Origin: Siderastrea radians
Taxonomy: Eukaryota; Cnidaria; Anthozoa; Scleractinia; Rhizangiidae
Assembly: GCA_964017195.1 (NCBI GenBank)
Contig: OZ024896.1
Span: 186,001-250,000 of the forward strand
Direction of reading: 5' to 3'
DNA length: 64,000 nucleotides
The notes under the pieces are model-generated. The model saw only the letters and a program-made list of their open reading frames with translations. It did no database searches and was not told the origin of the DNA. The position numbers were made by a program, and so were the translations under genes. Positions within the stretch are counted from its first letter, which is position 1. Each line of letters starts with the position of its first letter. This document shows positions 24,735-36,606 of the stretch, piece after piece.

Positions 24735-26245
24735 TTAAGGTATCACCACTGCCTTATTTGAAAGTCTTTGAATGCCAGGAATCGATACAATCAGTCGATT
24801 CGGTGTTCTCTAAAACTTCTTTCCCCGAAACCTATAGCCCCAGCCCCTCCCCACCCTCACCCCAACAAAACGAAAAAAGAATTTTAAGACCGAACAGGAA
24901 ATTTTCATGCCTGACTTTGTATTTTAATCTAGCCATAGTATCTAAAATAGCGTTCATTATCTGTGCTACTTCTTGGAAAACCAACAGAGAATATATTTTT
25001 AAAACCCCCTTTGCGGCTTTGCCGTGCCCATCAGGTAAAAAGCTCAGTCTCGGGTATGTCACGCAACCAACGTGCGCTTTTTTAAGTTGTACAGATTTCA
25101 AAGTACTCATCGAACCCAATCTACTGAGAATCTTCGCTCAGTCCTTAAAGTAGTAAACGTAGGAAGACAGAAATAGCTTATTTGAAAAAAAAATTAAACC
25201 TAATTCCCCAAAGTCACCCGATGTACCCAAAATTTCGTTACCGCGGTACATGCATGCCTGCAGTAGTCGATTTCACTAAAACTCGTTCTGCCTGAATTAA
25301 TTAGCGGCATCACCCAAAGCACGTAACAGATGTTTTTGTATTAACGACTTCTTGTTTCGCTGTTCAGTTCAGAGCTAGTTTGAAAGGAAAGACATCTTAT
25401 GTACAACACCTTAAGCCTGCTTTCCAACGAAAATAGGAAAAGAGAATCCTCACATCAAAAACGGCGGATTTTCGGTGAAACGGCATGGCAAGTTGCGATA
25501 TCCTGTCAAGTTTCCTTGCAGTTTGCTTGAATTTTATCATTAACAAGGACCACAGCTCTCATCTGTGATACAGCAACATGAAGGTTAGAGGATATTGTGT
25601 TAAAATCGGTTGTTGGCTGATCAAAGCCTGCAGTAAACGTGAAGTTGTTTGTGTATGTGTACACTGAGTTAATTAGGCTGACTTTTCTGATCGCTTAAAT
25701 CAACGCAATTTGTCCAACTTTAAAATTCTTTAACATCGCGTCAATAAATTTCCCCAAAATATCCTTTTAGGAGGGAAAAGAACATCCCTTCTCCTCTTGA
25801 AATCCAGATTCTTGACGAATAATATTCGGTACCACATACTTTTTTAGGGGTTAAATGTGATATACTTTTTATCTAGTCAAAAGTATGTCGGATAAATTTA
25901 ATTAGAGCGCGCAAATAAATAAGCAGAAATTGCTGAAATTGCTTTTGACATATATTTAAACATCGTTCTACAAGTTTGGTTACTTTTTATTGCTCTGGAA
26001 TGCTTCATTTTGTCACGCGAAGCTTCGAGATTTGCCTTAAATTTTGAGCTTCAAAAGCGGTATTTTGAGCGAATTCCGTTAATATCGATTTTTTTGAAAA
26101 TAAATCGATATTCAGCCAAACGAACCATGCAGTGATTTGTTTGACATTAAGGTCTCCCTAACATAAGAATATGAGCGGAATTGATTTTTGAGCTGTTGCC
26201 ACCAAATGTTTGACCGTTGGTAACATTCGCTCTTAAGAAGGTTTC
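24735..26245 (-). repeat. Right arm of the 1.5-kb inverted repeat
   Basis: Partner of 21,985-23,475 in opposite orientation. It lies next to a minus-strand frame at 26,147-26,401 (KVCDIILFPRSKRRKPCGSK) whose outer end is outside the repeat. Confidence 0.75.
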
Positions 26246-27205
26246 TAACGTATCGATCACAGTTCCGTAACAGTACACCTTCAAAGGATAGTACTTAGGT
26301 GTCCCGTCCTTTAGAATTCCTTTTATTGCGAGCTTACTTCCACAAGGTTTTCTTCTCTTGGACCGTGGAAATAGAATGATGTCACAGACCTTTGCCTGCA
26401 CTCAATCTCCGACTCTTCGCAGGCACTCCCTGGGTCTATACAACTTTGTACACGTGGGACGTACCACGTATCTTTCAAAGTGTTCGCAATTTACACGTAG
26501 AAAGGCTCTCAATGCATACATAGTTGATGGCACCATAGCAGCTAAGGAAATAAAAACTCTGCACCTGATCTTCTTTGGTGTAACTGGCCTTGCAGAAATG
26601 GAACTTGCAGTCTGGCACTGTGAAGAATGCCTAAGGTATTAGGTTGATCATGTTAGTGTATGAGCCAGAGGGGGTGGTCGGTACCATATTTAGGGACAAA
26701 GAGTGATATGGATTTTCTTAAAGTGCTTAACCCATAGTCTAGGAATATGTGTGATACCATTGGCTTATCTGTCATACGGCCTTCTGGTTTAGAATAATGG
26801 CTAACAACTAATAATTTACAGATCTCTCATTCCACAAACAGCCACTTTGTTTATAGATACATATATGTTCATGACGTAAAAAGTACAGTGGCGATAGTAT
26901 ATATAATTATTGTCTCTACTTTCAGATTGGTTACACCAAGGAGAGCAGTAACATTAAAAAGTCTTCAACCCACTTTTTGCCTGGTTTTATTACTATATAA
27001 TTACAAGTGTAGGTAAGCTCACATATATCAGTCAATTCCAAAAGCGCCCAACTAAATAAGCTTATTTATTTTCTCCCACGATTTTGGATTTGTTAGAAAA
27101 GGTATCTCAAAAGAAATTACTTAAAAGCTTTTGGCTCCTGTTTTCCAAAGGGAGGGGCATTTAAATTATGTTCAAAATCGAAATTAAACCTGACTTTTCT
27201 CATTA

Positions 27206-27460
27206 TTATGTAAAGAGAAAAATAAAGCGGACTGACCTGGTGACGTCAGAGTGATCGGCGGGGAAATCCAGACAGTTGTTGTATTGCCACTGGCGATATT
27301 CGGTAGATGTAGGCACCACTTTCCCACGGCATTGATCACACGGACAATGTACATGTTTGTATGCCAAATCCTCACAATGACAGACACAAATTTCAACTCT
27401 TTGCCAGCCCTTTGATGTACGTTTTCTTTTTCGAGAACAGGGAACACTCTCCATATCTCG
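27206..27460 (-). pseudogene. Cys-rich exon typical of cnidarian CACTA elements
   Basis: The minus frame reads ICVCHCEDLAYKHVHCPCDQCRGKVVP and then TEYRQW. A Cys/His-rich segment followed by T-E-Y-R-x-W precedes the transposase in cnidarian CACTA-like elements, as far as I recall. It ends at a GTCAGT donor-like site on the minus strand. It may be the 5' exon of the element whose 3' end is at 21.3 kb, with the inverted repeat between. No complete gene is present. Confidence 0.4.
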
Positions 27461-27697
27461 CGCTTCGGTAATCTCTCGAGTCTTCGTTCCTTACAGCGCA
27501 GGCTTGACGAACCGCTGGTCAAGGGGAATGAAGACCCTGGGTCTGACGGTGGGTCATGATAACCAAATATGGCAAAGTGTTCATGCGCAGTTTCCTAATT
27601 CTATTTCGCGCCTTTTCCCTGGCATGGAAAGTTTTTGCTCTCGTTTAGTGGTACGGTTTGTTCTTCGTTGTTTGTTCTTCGTATTTTTTTTCGAAAT

Positions 27698-29220
27698 ATG
27701 GAAGATTTAGATACAAGTATCTCGCAGATGAACAAAGAATCTCTTCTTAACTGGCTGAAAGAAAAATTTAACGACGATATCGCCTCGAAGTTTGAGGGTA
27801 AGTCTTACTGGAGCACCAAACTAAATTTTAGCGCCAAGTGAAGATTTCCAAAACTGCCTTTCGGCTAACAATAAAAACAGACCTAACTTGCGTTTATTTT
27901 TGCTTTTGTAATTATGCTAACAGAGCAAGGAGTTGTTAATGGTCAGCTGCTAATTGTTCTGGGTACGAAAGGAAGTACAAGCCAGCTTGAGGCATGCGGA
28001 TTGGAAACCGTCGGTGATCAGCTTCGATTAAAGCAGTTGGTTGATGTCGAAGCAGGTTCTACTTGCTCTTCCTCCTCATCTTCGGCATTTGTTAGGATGA
28101 ACAGAAAGAAGCTGTCAAGAGATGCTCTTGAGGATGTTGGGGACCTTAACAAGAGAATTTTCCATGCAAAGTAAGGGCTTTTTCGATTATCCTTGTACTA
28201 TAAACTCTAAGTTTTTCTTAAAATGTTTAAAATAGCTCAAAGCTGATTGTTTGTTTTTAGGAAGAAAGCTGTCCGTGCAGCCACCTTGAAGAAATGGCCA
28301 GGGAACGAGATACCAACTTTTAGGAAAGATAAGGATAGTATGAAGCAACTTGATGAATTAGTTTAAGAACTGCTGGAGGAGTGTGCGTTTCCACAGGTCG
28401 GCTTTGACGCCCAAGCAATTCGCCAACGTATACTGGACATACTGAATGAAAGAAGGTCTGTGAGGAAAGGTCATGACTACACCAAGGTAAAGTAGTTTTT
28501 GTGCTATGAAGGATGTTAGCCTAGAGGAATGGGCTTAAAACAGGAAACATAAGACATTTTATTCCTTTTATCGCTTCGTCAAGCTTTTAGCAGTGCAAGA
28601 TATAAGCTTATTATTTGCTAATATTTAACAATGTCTTTAACACCAAAAATTATTTCCCACTTTTACACAGAATTACGCTTAACTACTGTTTGAAAATCAT
28701 CTTTTTCTGGGCCACCACTCATCGACCAGCTTACCTTTTCGTAGTCTCAAATTTAAATATATTGTTATATTTCACAGCCAGACAAGCGAACTCTTAAAAA
28801 GAAAAAAATTGAGGCAGCCACGACAAGCTGTGAGGAGGATGAGGGAGGAGACACCGATACACTTACAGGTTCATCATCTAGCAGTGAGAACAGTCACCCT
28901 GTGATGATAGCAGAATCTTCTAACACTGAAAAAGGTGTGTATGCAGATGGCAATTATATTTAAAAGGTCATTCCCTTGTTTCAATGAGTTTCATTGGCAG
29001 GGAAATAAAAAATCACTTTCAGCTGGAAGAGAGACTGAGACGGACGGGAACAAAGCAAAGGTGACGGCAAAGGTTGGCGACATGTACCTCAGTTCTTTTC
29101 CTCCCTTATGGCACTGTGGTTCTCCTCGTTGACTGTAACTTGTTTTTGATCCTTTACAGAGGCGTTTGACCTGGTGGCCCGGTGGTGCTCTATCCAGGAC
29201 ACCTGTCGCTTCTGCTGATC
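27698..29220 (+). pseudogene. SAM-domain host gene, 5' exons (nonsense mutation in exon 3)
   Basis: Exon 1 starts at ATG 27,698 (MEDLDTSISQMNKESLLNWL) and ends at GTAAGT 27,798. Exon 2 begins after an AG near 27,924 and runs to GTAAGG at about 28,171. Together they encode a SAM-like domain (LNWLKEKF ... GVVNGQLLIVLG ... GDQLRLKQLV) and a Ser-rich linker. Exon 3 (about 28,261-28,486) has an in-frame TAA inside LDELV-stop-ELLEECAFPQ. Exon 4 (about 28,782-28,934) is Lys-rich then acidic; further short exons follow to 29,220. The stop suggests a pseudogene or a null allele. Middle exons at 29.3-30.0 kb and NRF1-like exons at 35.3 kb are probably its continuation. Confidence 0.5.
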
Positions 29221-29229
29221 AGGAAATAC

Positions 29230-30010
29230 AAACAGACGTTAGTTCCATGAACAGTAGTAACATTCATCTCGTAATTACTTAACATGTATGTTAAGACCTT
29301 AAAGATAAAAAAAGCATTTAATTTTTAAATATATTTATTGATTTGAGTTTGCTTTGCAGCCCGATGAGAGGATAACTGCACTTCAAGCAGAAGTCAAGAA
29401 TCTCGCTGTAAGTGGCAGTTGCCAGCTGTTGTACTTGGTCCGTTGTGAAACGGCTTTCTTCCTTCTTTGAGATATTGGTCAGGAATTTTTTTTCTAGTTT
29501 GCCTTTTTTTTCTTTGCTGGAGCCTTTAGTCTCGCTCCCACGGCACACGTTTATTGTTCCTTTTTTTTTTCCTATTTCAGTGCCTTCTTTTTCATTAAAC
29601 GGTTGTGTTTTGCGATGTTCGAAAGCTTAACTTGGCCACAGCCCTCCTTGACTGTGGCAATTTATTCGCTTGTTTATATCCAACACAAATTAATGATATT
29701 AATAGTTAGGAACATTGTAATACTAATAGAATCATTCATGTGTCTAAGAACAGGGTCGAACTGATTATGGCACGTATGAGATAAACGCGATTCTGCTAGT
29801 AGACAGTTGGTTTTGTAGCCTGGGGGCAGGCTTACTTCATTGTGTTATTACAGTGAACAAACAAACAAACAAACAAACAAGGCATGGCTGACCACACCTA
29901 ATCTTTTTTCTTCTACCTTATTTTGTATTGTAGAACCAGATTTACATAGACGATTTGAAGCAGGAGGTGGTAACATCTCAAGAAGAAGTCTTAAGCCATC
30001 TGCTCTGTGG
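29230..30010 (+). pseudogene. Coiled-coil-like middle exons of the SAM-domain gene
   Basis: One exon near 29,358-29,408 reads PDERITALQAEVKNLA and ends at a GTAAGT site. The next, after a ttgtag acceptor near 29,935, reads NQIYIDDLKQEVVTSQEEVL. The heptad-like spacing suggests a short coiled coil. Each has a displaced copy elsewhere (1,500-1,570 and 9,980-10,040). A (CAAA)n run lies in the intron between them. Confidence 0.45.
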
Positions 30011-30535
30011 GGACAGTAAGATGCAAAATTATATGTTATTGCATCAGGGACCAGAGTGCGGCATTGTATAAATTATATTAACATTGCATAAAATAATTAT
30101 TTGCGTTAACCAGTCCATTCTATCGAACATTTTACACACCATTTTCCAAGAGGTTTAAAATCATTTTGTGGTTCTTCAAAACTATGAATTTCCATATCAC
30201 CAAAAGAATTTACCATGGAATCAAAAGTTGTCCCTTAGAGCTTTTGGTTTTATTTTCCCTTCCATAATTTGCAGTGTCTTGTTTTTGTACAGTTGTTTCG
30301 GAATCGTTGTCTTACATCAACTGCATAGTTGCCACAAAACAATTTGGTAGACAAACTGAGACAGCTAATAGAGATGCTTTCTATCAATTCTTTGTAACTG
30401 ATATTTTCCAGAAATCAGAGATTTTGAGAGAGAGAGCGCGCTGCAAGGAAAACTTGGAAATGGCAAATAAACTACACTCGTTTGAGTACAACTGTACAGG
30501 GTATATAACAGTAACAGTTACGCCAATTGTGTTAA

Positions 30536-30960
30536 CTTGATTTAGGTGTTATAGTTATGTTCAGATTAATATCTTTTGTCGTAAGAATTTTATTTACCTA
30601 ATGAATCTTAACCCTGTATAAATAAATGTAATAAAAATAAATGTGTACAAAATTCTTGAGAGGGAAAGAGCCAAGAGAAAAAAATGCCACTTCACAGGTT
30701 TTAATTTTTGACTTGAGTTGTGTTGCATTTGTTTAATAGTTGGTGTTCCAAGACACTTTTTCCCTCCATATGGTGACCATTTGTCAGTATGACATTTATT
30801 ATGTAGTATTTTTCATGACAGCTGATTAGATTTTTGATAATTTCATGGTGTACCATTTCATGGTGTAATGGCCATTGGATTGGACCTTTAATCAGGAGAT
30901 GAGAGGATGGAAGGTTCAAGACTAATGTTTTCTGTATTACGTCAACATACAGGGACTAAA
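30536..30960. repeat. Dispersed AT-rich repeat, copy at 30.5 kb
   Basis: Same family as 6,570-7,045 and 8,320-8,745, with an insertion of about 45 nt ('gtgtacaaaattcttgagag') absent from the other copies. Confidence 0.6.
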
Positions 30961-31337
30961 AGAGGTAGGTTGTAAGCTTTATTAACTCAATAGTTTAATA
31001 TTTTTGGCTGTAACGACACTTTCTGCCATCAAAATTTTAGATAAAGTTTTCACTTGAACCTGAATGACAATTATACATATACAGTTGCTTCCTCTGATAT
31101 TACAGCTATTTCAATTTATTAAAATATGTTTGGATCATAGAAAACAATGACCCACAAGCTTCATAGCTTTACAGTCAATGCACTACATGTATGAACCAAT
31201 TTGGAATGAAGATTGTATTCTTCACATGCATATTCCTTTCTTTAATTATGTATCCTTGCACATAGATTTGTTTGACAACGATTTTTTCAATCAACGAAAG
31301 TTTAAACGTGACTATAACATCAGAATTAGTGGTCAAC

Positions 31338-31490
31338 ATGGCCTGCGCAGAAGTGATAATCAAGATCAAACTCAAAAGACAGAGCAATGCACTTGCATTT
31401 GTTGAATGGCAGAAAAAGCACCCCGATAAGCAACTTAAGAAGGCCAGAATAGACATGCTGAGTGAAGGAAGAGGAGGTACCTCCTCGTAG
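31338..31490 (+). other. Short open frame, possible terminal exon
   Basis: Residues MACAEVIIKIKLKRQSNALA and FVEWQKKHPDKQLKKARIDM run to a TAG at 31,488. It is basic and helix-prone, with no recognised domain. It could be a 3' exon of the SAM-domain gene or an unrelated fragment. Confidence 0.2.
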
Positions 31491-32777
31491 TTTCGACTTT
31501 GTCAGCCAGGGTATATCAGAGAACCGTAAACTAGAAGATACTCAAAGCCTCCAAAAGTGCAAAACAGAAGAGACAGCGATGGTAAAACCTGATAGTACAC
31601 TGGAAAATAAACAATAATGAGATCCTACCAAAAGTGGTAAGGCATCCCATCGACGAAAAGCGACTACAGTGCCTTTGAGAGGATTTATAAACAAATTATG
31701 CAAGAATTGAATTTTTAGAGGAAGACATTCAAATCACCAGAGCTAAACTTCAAAGTTACTCATCAAAATTATTCAACTCCGTTGGATTATTCTTGTTGGG
31801 TTCTTGTTCTCAGGATTTTTTTGCGATGCACTAAAATAACGAAAATATAACGTGTGCGAAAATTGCGGTAATTTAAGGGTAAAAAATACCTTTACATTTC
31901 CTAATAAATGTTGAATAACTAAATTATTGTGTGTCGATTATTGAATCCAAGATTTGAAGAATCACCAAAAGTTTTTGACAAATGAAAAAGAATGAATTAA
32001 TCAACGAATATTTCAAGTTAAGTATCGGTAAAGTAAATTTAAGCCTAGAAACAGAAGTGTGCCAACAGCCCAGTCATCATCTTGAACATGTTCAAATGTA
32101 CCTTAAATGTGAATTCATCAGCATTACAGCTGCAGTTTCTGTTTTTGCTCTGCTTCTGTCAACAATTTCATTTTATTTTTAAAAATACCTTCCCCGAGGC
32201 AACAGACAAAAATAAATAAATAAGTAAGTAAAGGTTACCTTTAATTTTATTGTCGAATATAATGTAAGCAGGCTACAAAACAAGTGTGAACACTACCATT
32301 TTATGAACAAAAAACCGGAAGTGGAGAATTAATCATTCAATTTGTAATGACAATAGGGAAGGGTGGGGTCCACGTTAGTAAACCAAAAGCATACACAGTT
32401 CAACAGTGCCCCCGTTGCATAATAGTTTTAAACAATGCTGGATTCATTTGACAAAAATGTAACACATGATCTGAAAATACTGTGCCCAACCTATATGTAT
32501 TAGCTACATAAATGTTATTTTGCAGCTCTCTGTGTCACTAGAGAAAGATAATATATGGCTTGTATCATTTTTTTGGGAATGAAAAAAGTTATAGGACTAG
32601 GGTGGTCAGTAATATACATAAGAGAGAAAGAATTTTATGACATGTTCATTACGTGACCTTCTTAGGGCAATTTTCTTGGGAAATTTTCAAACTCACGAAC
32701 ATATTTAATTAAACATATTTAATTAACATATTTAATTAAACTAGGTTGTTGGTGCAACGTGCCAATTGCCATTTTTT

Positions 32778-32965
32778 TGTTAGCTCAATTGGTTAGAGCG
32801 CTGCACCGGTATCGCAGAGGTCAGGGTTCGAATCCCGGCTAGCCTGATTTGTTTCAGGCTTTCTTTTCGCAACTGCATAAGTTGCGTTAATAACTGCGAG
32901 GATCTTCTTTACATTTATTTCTTCATTCTGCAGTTGAAATATATGAATTTCATATATTCATAATT
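32778..32965 (+). mobile_element. tRNA-derived SINE, copy 1
   Basis: The head carries a Pol III A box (TTAGCTCAATTGGTTAGAGC) and B box (GGTTCGAATCC). The body ('aactgcataagttgcgttaa', 'ctgcgaggatcttctttaca') and the tail ('gaatttcatatattca') match copy 2 at 33,022. This family is typical of coral genomes in my knowledge. Confidence 0.8.
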
Positions 32966-33021
32966 TTATCTTCATCTTTCCCGGGTATATTACGAACCAA
33001 TTTGATGACCAGCTCCCAGTT

Positions 33022-33220
33022 GGCTTGTTAGCTCAATTGATTAGAGTGCTGCACCGGTATCGCAGAGGTCAGGGTTCGAATCCCGGCAAGCCTGTTTTTT
33101 TTCAGGATTTCTTTTCACAACTGCATACAGCTGTAAGTTGCGTTAATAACTGCGAGGATCTTCTTTACATTTATTTCTTCATTCCACAATTCAAATATAT
33201 GAATTTCATATATTCAATTT
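33022..33220 (+). mobile_element. tRNA-derived SINE, copy 2
   Basis: The head at 33,022-33,092 still folds as a tRNA: GGCTTGT pairs with GCAAGCC, and the T arm is GGTTCGAATCC. The anticodon loop, CCGGTAT, has C at position 33 instead of U, so it is a SINE promoter and not a tRNA gene. The body and tail match copy 1, 240 nt upstream, in the same orientation. Confidence 0.85.
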
Positions 33221-33299
33221 CAAAATGCAGCTAGGTTCGTGTTTTCATGTTTTCTTCTCTACGCACGTCGTGTTCGGCTGTTTGACAGTCATAAAAAGA

Positions 33300-34480
33300 C
33301 AAAAATTTACAAACAATAAATAATTTCCTATGTTGTAGCTCGTAGTTTAATTTGGTAAAATCATGGACAATGAAAATTGGCCCAAACAAAAATTGAACTA
33401 CAGCACATGCAAGTGGCTGAAATTATGCACCTGTGCCAGCAGTGCTTTTTTAGGGGGGGGGGGGTGAAGGGGATTAGATCTGGTACCTGCAGAATGTATT
33501 TTAAGGCTTTGTTGGACACTGCAAAGTTGCCTGCGTCCTGGAAAAGTCATGTAAGAGAAGATGCTAAAGTACATGTTAGCAATGCAACCTCAGAAGAACC
33601 AGCAATGTACTCCAAAAGGTTGGCAGCAAATTCAAATATATTTTGCTGATAGAAAACCATGGGGAGTGCAAGGAAAGAGCACATTTCCATTTGTACGGAT
33701 TACTCTGTGAGGTGGACAGCTTTGGCTTGAGCTGACCAAGCTGAATTATGTATGTTTGTCTGTAACTGAGCTCTCTTAAAGGCAAACAGCTATACTTTGT
33801 TATTTTCAAGAATCCAGTGGAAGGAGTTCTTGGCATTGCCACTACATGCACTGTATCTGTGAAGGAGCCGTTGATCAGCACTTGAAGGCTTGGTTCGAGG
33901 ATAAGTCCTGTAACCAATACTTGGTTAACAGTCTGAGTGAGATTGACATTAACCTGCTTTTTCTAAGGCCAATTTCTGAGATAACTTGTCGACTCAGAAG
34001 AACATGTTACTGGAAACAGTGGAAGGGTACGTAACTGTAGATGTGTATGGGCCTGGGAAACGTTCACAAGCGTGTTTATGAAACTCTGTTTAGAAATCCT
34101 GGCCAGAAAGTCCTGAAAAGTTTAGTGGTTGTTTTCACGGTCATGAAAACACAAAAAAATTATAAATAATTTCCTATGTTGTAGCTTGCAGTTTGATTTG
34201 GTAAAATCATGGACAATGAAAGGACAATGACAATTGAACCAAACCAAAATTGAACTACAGCATGTGCAAGTGGCTGAAATTATGCACCTGTGTCAGCAGT
34301 GCATTTTTTACGAGGAAGGGGTCAACGTTATCGAATCTGTTAAATGCAGAACGTATTTTGGGCTTTGTTGGACACTGGAAAGTTGCATGGGTCCTGGAAA
34401 AGTCATGTAAAATTGTTTCCGAGAGAAAATAGCAAGTCCTTCCACGCATTGTATACCAAGTTTTTGTCACGTGTCTTACA
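33300..34480 (+). repeat. Two further copies of the 0.2-0.6 kb segment
   Basis: 33,310-33,560 and 34,093-34,480 each repeat the intronic block seen at 205-597, with G-tract expansion in the first ('aggggggggggggtgaagg'). The second leads to a cttacag acceptor and a degenerate linker exon (about 34,493-34,605) homologous to 598-702. Confidence 0.55.
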
Positions 34481-34696
34481 GAAAGTCAACAGAAGCTAGA
34501 GCAAATAAGAAGAAAATGAGAGTGAAGAAGAAAACAAAAATGATCCCGACTGGGCTGCAACTCCGCACCCGAAAAGGAAAAAAGGAAAGGGCCTCTCAGC
34601 GAGCAGGTACGTAAAAGATGAATTACAAGGAACTTACGCAAAGGCGTTTGTGATCAACGCCAAGCCCAATAACCAAGCCCAATAATTTTCATGGTC

Positions 34697-34930
34697 ATGG
34701 CTAGCGAAATGGTTCGCAGGCACGTAAGTATCTACGTTGCGCAACATCCAGGATATCGAATCGAGTCGAAGTACATATCGCTTGGATTCGCAGCATTTGG
34801 CCGCAGTCCTGACGTCAAACATAGCAGAGCTAGTGCCTTCCAGTTTATGTCGATCGAGCTGCGATCAGTCAACATCTGTTTAAGTATTAAAATGAAGACT
34901 ATGGTTGAAGATGGTGCAGAAGTTGGCTAG
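34697..34930 (+). other. Second copy of the 77-codon MASEMV frame
   Basis: See 1,674-1,906. The frame is intact and of equal length here. It lies between the linker exon and the NRF1-like exon, in the position expected of an intron, which argues that it may be a repeat and not an exon. Confidence 0.3.
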
Positions 34931-35270
34931 AGATTAACGTGTTCTCCTTGTGCTTCGGTGAATTTGCGGCTCGGCGGTTCGATTCCCAAATTTTTTTCAT
35001 TATTATTTTTTTTTGTTTTCCTTTTTTTTTTTGGTAATTACTTTAAAAAAGGAATAAGTTCCAAAAAAGTGGGGCTCTGCTTTTAGGCTTTGCTAAATCT
35101 ATATCTTATGTCTGGTATCATAAATTAGCATGTGCATTGTTTGCACTGACAGTCTGACTGGGAAGTCATTTTTGGTTTCTCTTTTATCATTAACAGGGTT
35201 CCCAAGGAAATGCCACGCTACTCACTGCGTTTTATTTATTTATTATTTGCTTATTATTTTACCCACAGAA

Positions 35271-35567
35271 CAAAAACCGGAGGCAACAATCTGCCATGGC
35301 TTGGAGGCAATTAACCTAAAAAACATGACTCAAGCAGACATGTGGTCATTCATCCCACGAATGCTGAGGGCCACCACGGGTGAAAGTCCACAATGGGGAA
35401 AGAAGTCATCTAAACCTCTGTGGTGGCCCTCAAACATACCGTTCCAGAATATAAAAACGGACTACAGAAGTAAAGAGGAAAAAGGACAGATGTCGTGGAC
35501 AAGTGCCCTTCAAGAAATCATCATAAAGTGTTACCGCCACTACCGAAAGGAAGACATGCTTGTTTGA
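35271..35567 (+). CDS. NRF1-like DNA-binding exon (3' exon of host gene)
   Basis: A tttacccacag acceptor opens a frame of 98 codons. It starts EQKPEATICHGLEAINLK, continues with MTQADMWSFIPRMLRATTG, PLWWPSNIPFQNIKTDYRS and MSWTSALQEIIIKCYRHYRK, then EDMLV and TGA. The WWP..IP..N.K.D ... W..AL..I...CY ... EDML order is that of the NRF-1/erect-wing DNA-binding domain, so a nuclear transcription-factor-like role is likely. It is the least damaged of five copies in the window. Whether it is joined to the SAM exons at 27.7 kb is inference from the shared duplication pattern. Confidence 0.5.
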   Translation, partial: QKPEATICHGLEAINLKNMTQADMWSFIPRMLRATTGESPQWGKKSSKPLWWPSNIPFQNIKTDYRSKEEKGQMSWTSALQEIIIKCYRHYRKEDMLV

Positions 35568-35689
35568 CAGAAGGTAATGCACAGTAATTTACAAAGAGTT
35601 ATTTTAACTCCAAAAGAGGACATAAAGTTTTAGGTTGTGTGTACAATTTTAACCACATATGATCTTTGTAGTGTCTTAGTCCATTTGCG

Positions 35690-36003
35690 CGAATGCTGAG
35701 GGCCACCACGGGTGAAAGTCCACAATGGCAAAAAGAGTCAGCAAGACCTCCGTGGTGGCCCTAAAGCGTTCCTTGGAAGAATGTGAAGACCGACAACAGA
35801 TGTGCGAGAAAAGGCCCATAAAACATGGACAGAAGCATTAAGGGACAACGTGCACAAATGCTACGAATACTATGGGCAGGAAGCGGACGCTATTAGGTCC
35901 ATAATGGTGGACACAGCGTCCGTGGCTCGTGAACTTCTCTGCTTATGTTCCCTAACGATAAAAATTACCGCAACACTTTGCAGTGTTTTGCGGGGTTTCT
36001 GAA
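35690..36003 (+). pseudogene. Chimeric NRF1-like fragment
   Basis: The first 195 nt copy the 3,946-4,140 subtype; one base is missing in 'tgtgcgagaaaagg', shifting the frame. At 35,885 it switches to the segment found at 785-905 (DAIRSIMVDTASVARELL). The junction falls inside the GQED motif. It is a recombination product. Confidence 0.55.
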
Positions 36004-36606
36004 CGGCTTTGCAAGACAAAGCTAATTTGTGAACTCAAAACTAGCTTGTGTACATGCGTTCGCTCTTCTCAAGAGGGGGGCTGAACACAGGCTAACTCGA
36101 AACTGGACACAACATGTGAGCAATGAAAGCGGTTGCTTTTTCTGTATTTCTTTCTTGAGATCATTACGTCATCCATTTTGTGATTAATTCCTACGGATCT
36201 TTGCGCTTGTTTTTAATTGGACAAAATATTCCAAGCACAGAAAAAACGTAATTAGTTAGAGATTTCTTGCTTTCTTAGTATTCTCTTTTAACTTAAGTTT
36301 CTTGGAATCAAGGTTAATGTTGTTGCACATAGATAATTGTGTCCCTTAAAATGTTTTTTCTTACGTGATTTTTTGTTTCTCCTTCTCTGCTTTTAGCAAC
36401 TGAAAAACTGACACCTTCATCCCAGCCAAAGAAACAAACAGGTAAGAATACTCAGTTTACGGTCGTATAATCTTGTTTTTTTTTTGTTTAACTGACTTCA
36501 GTTTTATTCTTACCTTATCACTTCAGTTGGTTCGTTCGTTTTGTACTCCAATTCTGTTCAACTTTTAGCTGTTTTAGTTGCTTACTGCTTTGGGTGTTGT
36601 TTGCAG

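Noticed and set aside
24758..25153. Overlapping frames on both strands of about 95-131 codons
   Set aside because: They lie in the right arm of the large inverted repeat; the matching arm does not keep them open.
27914..28174. Independent gene starting at an ATG at 27,914
   Set aside because: This ATG lies in the intron just before an AG acceptor; the segment is exon 2 of the SAM-domain gene.
32778..33092. Two tRNA-like genes with anticodon GGT
   Set aside because: The anticodon loop has C33, and both are followed by the same SINE body and tail, so they are SINE heads.
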